A stretch of DNA of 64,000 bases from Bradysia coprophila (taxonomy: Eukaryota; Arthropoda; Insecta; Diptera; Sciaridae): contig NW_023503493.1 in assembly GCF_014529535.1 (NCBI RefSeq), positions 10,262,001-10,326,000 of the forward strand, in the 5' to 3' direction. The position numbers were made by a program, and so were the translations under genes. Below the pieces are notes generated by a model that ran no database searches, was not told the DNA's origin, and saw nothing but the letters and a program-made list of their open reading frames with translations. This document shows positions 58,222-64,000 of the stretch, piece by piece (positions within the stretch are counted from its first letter, which is position 1; each line of letters begins with the position of its first letter).

Positions 58222-58852
58222 TCAATGGTCAACAGCGTTCTTAATATCGACCAGTTCGGATTCAAGTTGTGCCATTTGTGCAACAACACCGTTATGTTCA
58301 ATCACGTGCATTCCAGCCATCTGAAATACGGCCGTGTAATGAACTTGCAGTGCATTATCGATGGCACCTTTTAACTCGTCGATATGCTGCTGCAACACAA
58401 TTCCATCATGTGGAATGTTTGTTGCTACCATTTGTAACTTATTCGAAAAGACGTGATCTTGAGAATCATAAAGTGCCAAATAAAAGAGCATCTCCCAGAA
58501 TGAGTCCGTGAACATATCGTCAACATCAAATGCAACAACAAATTTGAAAGGTTTTTTCAAATCACGTAAACAGTTTTCAATACCATCCGGCTGTACTTCG
58601 TGGCAAAAGTGGTACTTTGGATCTGGCGACCAGGCCGGATTCGTCGGATTTACGATAATCACTTCATTGTTGTGGTGTTGAACTATAAGTTGACCATCGT
58701 CACTTAGAAGTGATGCGAGAACTATACCCTCATCGTTATTGCTAGCAAAAATGACGATGGTGTAGTCATTCGTTTGGTTTGTGAACACTTCTGTTCTATT
58801 TGGAGTAGCGTAGGCGTAGTCTGGAGTAGGTAGATACACAATGCCAAGTTCG
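58222..58852 (-). CDS. 3'-terminal exon of an unrecognised protein (about 209 codons)
   Basis: The frame from the splice acceptor to TGA (58222-58224) is fully open. The acceptor is good: a T-rich TTTTGTGTTTCATGCAG ends at 58853, and an in-frame TAA lies just upstream with no ATG between, so the coding region must enter by splicing. The product has N-glycosylation-type sites (NRT, NQT), a WSPDPKYHFCHE segment, a CLRDLKKPFKFVVAFDVDD stretch, and a C-terminal helix-rich part with a possible coiled coil (VAQMAQLESELVDIKNAVDH). I recognise no family. A short upstream ATG frame (MNVHMFVMTL) at 58914-58925 could be exon 1, but the implied intron would be under 60 bases and its donor is not consensus, so I leave the 5' end open. 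The function is not proposed. Confidence 0.6.
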
Positions 58853-59242
58853 CTGCATGAAACACAAAATAGATGTTATCAGAAGTTACCAGTGTCATTA
58901 CAAACATATGGACGTTCATAGGCAAATCAGTTCGATTTTTTCTCTCAATAAGAACGTCAAGTCATTGTGCTTATTGTCACTTGAGATGCACTCAATGCAC
59001 TGCAGAGGTCGCTTTGTTGTCACTAATTTGTATGGAACGCAAAGATCACTTTCTGTCAAAATCTATGGATGTTTCACAATCGAAATAAATTTTAAATCAC
59101 TTGCATTTAAATTATACATAACACAACACGGGATGTAGTAACTCAGTAAACAACAATTTAATTAGAGCTGACAAAAACTAAATTTGACAGTAAATGATCT
59201 TTGCTTTTCACGTTTGTTGGTTTACTAATTTGATCATTATTC
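58853..59242. other. 5' side of the unrecognised gene
   Basis: It probably contains the upstream exon(s), intron and promoter of the minus-strand gene at 58222-58852. I could not place the start codon. A copia-type remnant begins at about 59243. Confidence 0.35.
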
Positions 59243-60350
59243 GTGTTGATGAATTAATGTAAAATTAATTTAAAACTCTGTACAAGTTCGTCATACAATA
59301 AAGACATCTTTTATAAAAGCTCCGCTTTCTCTATCCACAACTATTCTTAATCCAAGAGGTTATCGGCCCAGTTTAACGTTAGAATGGCTACGGAAGGTCG
59401 TCAATTCAATAAATATATCCAGTTTGACGGAACCAATTTCAACAATTGGAAGTTCCGCATGGGAGTTCTCTTGGAGGAAAAAGACTTATTCGAATTCATT
59501 GAAACTCCGCTGAAGCATCTGGTAGACACCGTTGATACTGTGGAGGAAGAGAACAAATTGAGGCTGCGGGAAAAGAAGAGCAAATCAATATAAATCCAGT
59601 GCATTCACGATAGCCAATTGGAGTACATAAAAGATAAGAAGGAATCCAAAGATATATTCCCGCGTTGCGGGACAGCTTATAATCCGAAAACGACTGTTAA
59701 CAATGAAGTATGCCGATGGCGAAGAAATGGTAAAACACTTTCTGAAGTTCGACGAATGTGTTCAAGATTTGAGCGACTTGAGAGTTTGGGCGACTATGGA
59801 AGAAACCGATATCGTTTGCCATTCGCTTTTGACTGTGACCAACGAGTTTCGACAACTTAGTCACTGTAATCGAAACGATCGATCCGGTGAATCTTAAAAT
59901 CGATTTCGTTAAAAGTCGTATATTGGATGAGTTTCAGAAGCGTTGTACGAGTGGCGTTGCAACGAAAATTGCAGACTCTGTTGCACGGAATGCTGGCAGA
60001 AATAGGCCAAAGGGAAAATGTTTCAACTGTGGAAAGCCTGGACATTTTCAATCCGATTGCAGGGCCCCTAAGAAGGATGAAACGAGTGGTAATAATAGCA
60101 GTAACGTCGGTAAGCCAATGTAGCAGCGAAATCGAATCGGAACAAAAAAAAGATCGAACGTCTTTGTGTACAATGTCGCTAGTCGCGGAATCACAAGAAA
60201 GTCAGCAGGACCGGTAACGATAGAAATCTGAACAGCAAATCTTATTTCCATGATTTGAATCAAATAGATCCGATCGAAGTTTCCGTTCATAATGAGGGCA
60301 TTTGTCACATCATTTTTTCTATCTTTCGATTTCAAGTAAAGATACACTAG
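59243..60350 (+). mobile_element. Copia-type LTR retrotransposon remnant
   Basis: The candidate LTR (about 59243-59354) begins TGTTG and holds an AATAAA followed by a U5-like tail. A primer-binding site, GGTTATCGGCCCAG (59358-59371), matches the copia use of an internal initiator-Met tRNA segment, with one difference from the usual GGTTATGGGCCCAG. It is followed by a broken gag. No intact protease, integrase or reverse transcriptase follows, and I cannot find the 3' LTR, so the copy is 3'-truncated and dead. Confidence 0.65.
59384..60123 (+). pseudogene. Copia-type gag pseudogene
   Basis: Gag protein of a copia-type element, which would assemble the particle and bind RNA. The start ATG is at 59384. 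The N-terminal part (FDGTNFNNWKFRM) and the following helix-rich region are characteristic. The frame stops at a TAA (59591-59593) and continues in the same frame (IQCIHDSQLEYIKDKKE). It then shifts to a second frame at about 59703 (MVKHFLKFDECVQDL) and a third at about 59887 (LKIDFVKSRILDEFQKR). It ends with a CCHC zinc knuckle, C-x2-C-x4-H-x4-C (KCFNCGKPGHFQSDC), at about 60018-60062. At least one stop, two frame changes and a probable internal deletion near 59680 make it non-functional. Confidence 0.85.
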
Positions 60351-60780
60351 TGAAGGATAGCTTGTCGGGAAGTACCGTAACGTTTTAGTTTTAGGCTAAC
60401 TAAGCCAGATTGTTACGCTGTTTGCGCGTACCAGTACACGTACGTACGTACGGACAAATTTGTGTGAGTTATTAATTTAAAGGAAACTCAGGGTATATAT
60501 TCATGTCATGCTTGATGTTTGTATACCCAATTGCTTGCCAATGTTTGTTCAAGAAAACCCAATTGCAGAAAAAATAAGTAGAAAATCTGCCGCGCAGCGA
60601 AAAAAGAAATTCAGAAGCAAGTAAAGATGGAAAGTTGAATTAGCAAAGATTTAAAGTAAAAATGTAATGTTTCAAATATCCCAGGGTCGCCAGTTTATCC
60701 ACGGCGGGCTGCGCCTCACCTGGCTACGGCTACGGTTCTTTTCTACACTTTCTCCTTACATAAATCTGTTTTGCACTCAC
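60351..60780. other. Intergenic stretch and possible last lipase exon
   Basis: Sequence between the copia remnant and the lipase. An (ACGT)n run is at about 60436-60452. On the minus strand, an acceptor-like CCGTAG near 60726 would open a short C-terminal exon (QVRRSPPWINWRPWDI, stop near 60670). That is plausible but unproven. Confidence 0.3.
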
Positions 60781-61024
60781 CTTGTTCTTGTTTCTAAGAT
60801 TTCGAAGCGATATTTACGTGGATTACCGTCCTGCTTGCAGAACCGTTCATTTTCCATTTGTTTAAGATCTTTGCACAGCCATCCATCTGTTTCTTGTGTA
60901 CCCCTCATCACGCTTCGATACCACTTATGCGAAAAAGAGTGTGAGCACGTTGGGAGTATGCAACCTGGTTGCCAACTACCTCCATTCACGTACAGATCAA
61001 GTTGTCCAATCGGATCCCACCTAC
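60781..61024 (-). CDS. Lipase, downstream exon with the catalytic histidine
   Basis: This is the continuation of the lipase exon at 61152-61541. The acceptor TACACAG precedes 61024 and the donor AAG|GTGAGT follows 60781, both good matches. Joined in phase, the frame reads GGSLG into RWDPIGQLDLYVNGGSWQPG and then CILPTCSHSFSHKWY. This is the conserved block of insect pancreatic-type lipases, where G-W-x-P-I-G is followed by the N-G-G-x-x-Q-P-G-C segment and the C-S-H that supplies the catalytic histidine. The cysteine pattern WLCKDLKQMENERFC fits the family's C-terminal part. The intron between the two exons is 127 bp. Further coding sequence must follow downstream. Confidence 0.8.
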
Positions 61025-61151
61025 CTGTGTACGTACAGGAAGTTAAAAGTTAAATTATCTCCGCTCATTGTGCCTTGTATTGTTTCCATTTATCAATTCG
61101 ATTAACAAAATTTTAATCTTTAATTATAACAACAAGAACGGGTGTTCATAC

Positions 61152-61541
61152 CGAGCGATCCTCCATTCGTGTGAATGGTTTCCACAAATGAAGCATCAGT
61201 ATCGCACAGTCTGCGAGGGCATTCATAACTTCCAATATATGGACCAGCTGGATCGAGAGCAGTAATATGCCGTAATTTAATTGAATTTGGTCTACTTTCA
61301 GCCATATATTTCCCGACAAAGCCGTCAACATGAGCCCCTAAACTGTGGCCAACGATGTGAATAGAATTCGGATCGGATATGACGTTATCTTTAATTGCCG
61401 CCATGATAAATCGTCCGACTGCACTTCCAACTATTGAGATTCGAGGCAACACCCGCCAATAATCCAAAATCCATGTTCCGGCTCCCCTAGACCAATCAAT
61501 TCCAATTAGATTGAGCTTTGTCGTCAAATCAGTCCCATATC
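61152..61541 (-). CDS. Pancreatic-type lipase (insect lipase family), exon with catalytic Ser and Asp
   Basis: A secreted triacylglycerol lipase or phospholipase-A1-like enzyme of the alpha/beta hydrolase fold. The exon encodes LNLIGIDWSRGAG, then the nucleophile elbow GHSLGAH, with the expected serine, and ITALDPAGP, which carries the catalytic aspartate. It ends in HTNGGSLG just before a donor, CTCG|GTATGA, at 61151. The histidine is on the next exon (60781-61024). The 5' boundary is set by an acceptor, TTTCTAG, at about 61542, which keeps GYGTDLTTKL in frame. The signal peptide and N-terminal strands (where the usual P-T-x-I-L-I-H-G motif sits) are on exons I cannot identify. The catalytic triad is complete, so the gene looks functional. 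Digestive or yolk-related roles are common in the family, but the substrate is unknown. Confidence 0.85.
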
Positions 61542-61719
61542 CTAGAAATTCGTATTTATACTTGATTGTACAATAAGACCACATTGCAAGCATATTTCAG
61601 ATACACATCGGTTACTTTTTGTGTGTACTTCAGGTTCGAGGTATGTGGGGAATACACTCTGTAAAAACTAATTTTTTAACATCTCCCTCAACCCTCGCAA
61701 CTTTGCATGCGGAAACCCC

Positions 61720-61917
61720 CAAAACTCTGTAATTCTTACAACAGATATGGATGGTAATCTTGCTGCGAACTGTTGAAAAAGGTGAATGATTTATATCAAA
61801 AGCCTGAATGCGTAAACGTAACGCACATTTCTCAATAACAACGTACGTCTCGCCGTACGTACCGTACACCATAGAATTTGAATTTATTGTCTCACCAAGG
61901 GAAAGAGAAATCGACAC
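61720..61917 (-). CDS. Possible exon of a secreted DM13-like protein
   Basis: The open frame begins directly at an acceptor-like ACATTAG (61918 on) and would end at a donor-like CTGTT|GTAAGA near 61737-61742. It encodes SLGETINSNSMVYGTYGETY followed by VVIEKCALRLRIQAF. That G-x-Y-G-E-x-Y-V-V-x-E-x-C-x-L-x-I-like rhythm resembles the insect DM13 domain (H-G-V-x-G-x-V-Y-x-V-D-x-x-x-L-x-I-x-x-F). The similarity is from memory and weak. It could belong to the lipase gene, a neighbouring gene or chance. Confidence 0.25.
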
Positions 61918-62370
61918 CTAATGTAGAATCTGATTAAATTTTCGAATAAATGCAATTAATTGCAAGGAACGAATCAGCTGCTTAAATTAACGAGAAGGAA
62001 ATGTCATGACATGTCAAACGCGGCATTTTCGATAGATGCACCGTACGCGTAATTGATTAAAATTATTAACAGTAACGTTTTCATTGTGCGCGTCAGTACT
62101 GTTTAGTTTATATTTTTAAATGGGACCTCAGCTTGAATGTTTCAGCTACCACACTTCGCTTGATTATGTCTGAAATTATTGATAATCTAGATAGCTTACA
62201 TATAAATCGAATGGGCTGTTATAAAAAAACTTTCTATGTCACAAAGTCAGCGTTTTTTTTACTTTTATATGCTTTGTAAAATTATTTAAAAAAAAAAATA
62301 TATTTCTGTTTTTTATCATTTCTAAGACCTTTCATGGCCTTTTTACTGTCATTTCCATTAATTTTTTTAG
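61918..62370. other. Non-coding stretch
   Basis: AT-rich sequence upstream of the possible exon at 61720-61917, with A runs near 62285. No gene was recognised. Confidence 0.35.
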
Positions 62371-62545
62371 CACCGTACTTAGTACGAAGGGGCTCATAGG
62401 ATTACGATGGAATAGATGACGATTCCGCAATAAAAATTTTGTCTGTCTGTCACGTCGATATACTCCTTCGTGAGTTCGGGCCGCCTTAGTGTTTTAAGGT
62501 CTTTTGTGGATATTTATGGCAAAATAAACGATGAAACGACAAAAG
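62371..62545. repeat. Interspersed family of 54320-55095, copy 2 (inverted, shortened)
   Basis: It starts AGCACCGTACTTAGTACGAA and AGGGGCTCATAGGATTACGA and continues through GCAATAAAAATTTTGTCTGT, CACGTCGATATACTCC and TCTTTTGTGGATATTTATGG. It is the reverse complement of the second half of copy 1, with about 70 bp missing in the middle and a shortened end segment. The tandem 145-bp units are absent. Confidence 0.6.
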
Positions 62546-64000
62546 ATAGGTAAACTGAAGAAAAAAAAAATCTTTCAACGGAATGGAATATGAGTCCACC
62601 AAGTAGTATTTTAACGCGACTAAATTGTAAAGTATAGTTTCCTTTTGTTCTATTTTACAACTGTCATGTAAACGGAGGCTAAACGGAGTGCTCTTTTTAA
62701 GTGGAAACTATACTTAATATAGTCATAATATAATCATTTTCATTATACGGTACTTGTCAACGTAACCCTACTTAATTTTTCGTCAAGTAGTCCTCAACCT
62801 CAATCAATTGACGTTAACTGCGTTTACTGATTTTTATATGAAAATCGTTCGTTCGATTCATTCGATATTTTTCGACATGTCTTACAGTTGGGATCGTGTC
62901 TGACGTTTACAAGGTCATGAAAATGATCTATGTTCGACCGAACGGTAACATATTCCATCAAATAGTAAAGCATATCCTTGGAATATTATTTTGGGTAATA
63001 CACTCTGCAGGCATATAATGCGATTCGGTAGTATCTTATCCAATCGAAGTACATGTTGCGTTAATATCCGTCCTAGTGGTATTGTGAAATTCCATCAAGA
63101 AGTATTTTAATTGATATTGGTTAGAATATTATGTCACTTAATCGTATTACAAAAACTGATCAAATGCCATTTCAATCGACCTGCAATTTGATGGAATATA
63201 TTACGATTTGGTTGCACCTAATTTTTCGGAATGTCATTTGTTAGAATTTAAATATGAACATACAATTCTTTGAATTCAGGTGTACACAATACAATGTAGA
63301 AAATTGTAATGTAGAAAGTGGGTTTTACTAGATTTATCAACGAGAAGTAACAGGCAAACATAGCTTGAGAGAATTTTTAATGGAATCAATTTTGTCATTG
63401 AATGACTCTCAGTATGAACTCAACTAGAACAGTTGTGTTCTTCAACATATATTATTGAAGCATCAACATTTCGGCATATCTTGCCGATCGTCAGTCAAGT
63501 CATTCAACTTGATATGTTGATATGGGTACTGAACCGAATATTGTAAGTTCTATATGAACAATATTCGGTAAAACTGGGGCTAGTGAATTTTAACTGAAAT
63601 GACGGTCTCTGCCTTCTTTACATGCTTTTGTTTTCGACCCAAGGGAAAGTGGCTTATTACACACCGAGACCAGTCCAAGTAAATTGTGACATTTCAAGCT
63701 ATTTTAACTAAACCTGAACCGATTTCGATGGACCTTTCTCCCATATAGAACCGAACGTTATACTTGCACAATTATATTGACACGAAATTTTATTTTTAGA
63801 AGATTTTTGGTTAATTCTGCGGCTAAGTAGCGAAAAGTCATCTCGATCCAACGGCTACCGAAATTCCTTTTGTGCATATGAAAACTGAAGATCAGTGTCA
63901 TTCGAAAACTACTAGGAGATGCGGGCAAACAGGAAAAGTATCCCCTTCACAGACCTTTAAACACTCAAATTGTGGCAACAACAACTTTCACATCGTTAAC
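62546..64000. other. Non-coding stretch to the window end
   Basis: AT-rich sequence. An inverted pair AAGTATAGTTTCC (62630) and GGAAACTATACTT (to 62715) bounds an 86-bp small element containing GTAAACGGAGGCTAAACGGA. A similar GTAAACGGAGACCTAAACGG word occurs near 57799. A short GAATATTGT inverted pair is near 63536. No gene was recognised. Confidence 0.4.

Noticed and set aside
60667..61105. Plus-strand frames across the lipase exon
   Set aside because: They are antisense shadows of the minus-strand lipase exon with clear catalytic motifs.

Overview
This is an AT-rich, gene-poor piece of a eukaryotic nuclear genome, most likely from an insect and probably a fly. The evidence is a single-exon ionotropic-receptor-type chemoreceptor gene, an insect-style pancreatic-type lipase with short spliced introns, a decayed copia-type gag with a copia-type primer-binding site, and many short non-autonomous DNA transposons. 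The order Diptera is an inference from these families; I cannot name the species. There is no operon structure, CRISPR array, rRNA or convincing tRNA.

Layout. 1-3000: repeats, then a 616-codon ionotropic receptor on the minus strand (1051-2901). 3200-5400: nested small transposons, including a PIF/Harbinger-like MITE with a TTA duplication. 7567-7932: a small secreted cysteine-containing protein, followed by a possible 101-codon ORF at 8504-8809. 9221-9748: a hAT-type MITE with a perfect 8-bp target duplication whose body is almost pure TATCGATA-like sequence. 12995-15123: a foldback-like region with two opposed arrays of about 16 CAGCAAATTTATT-like motifs, then a small element filled with AAAGAGTTGC copies. 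23198-24248: a hairpin and an element with three TATA-plus-initiator-like modules. 30146-31324: two MITEs, one a hAT element whose body resembles a heat-shock-element array. 35927-37274: a third hAT element with a perfect duplication and a younger MITE nested inside it. 38840-45935: LINE/SINE-like 3' tails, a minisatellite foldback, long hairpins and a cluster of XRE-like palindromes. 52249-53668: a 1.4-kb near-perfect inverted repeat. 54320-55095 and 62371-62545: two copies of one interspersed family. 58222-61917: the other gene-bearing part, with the 3' exon of an unrecognised protein, a copia remnant and a lipase gene.

How the parts relate. The recognisable genes (receptor, secreted protein, lipase, unknown exon) are unrelated to each other and all lie on the minus strand. 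The dominant signal is the transposon landscape. Several non-autonomous elements carry internal arrays of short motifs that look like known regulatory sites (DRE/BEAF-like, heat-shock-like, XRE-like, TATA/initiator-like). The 1.4-kb hairpin is the best candidate for an active, possibly small-RNA-producing locus. Introns and exons that lack motifs cannot be seen without transcript data, so the gene list is a lower bound.
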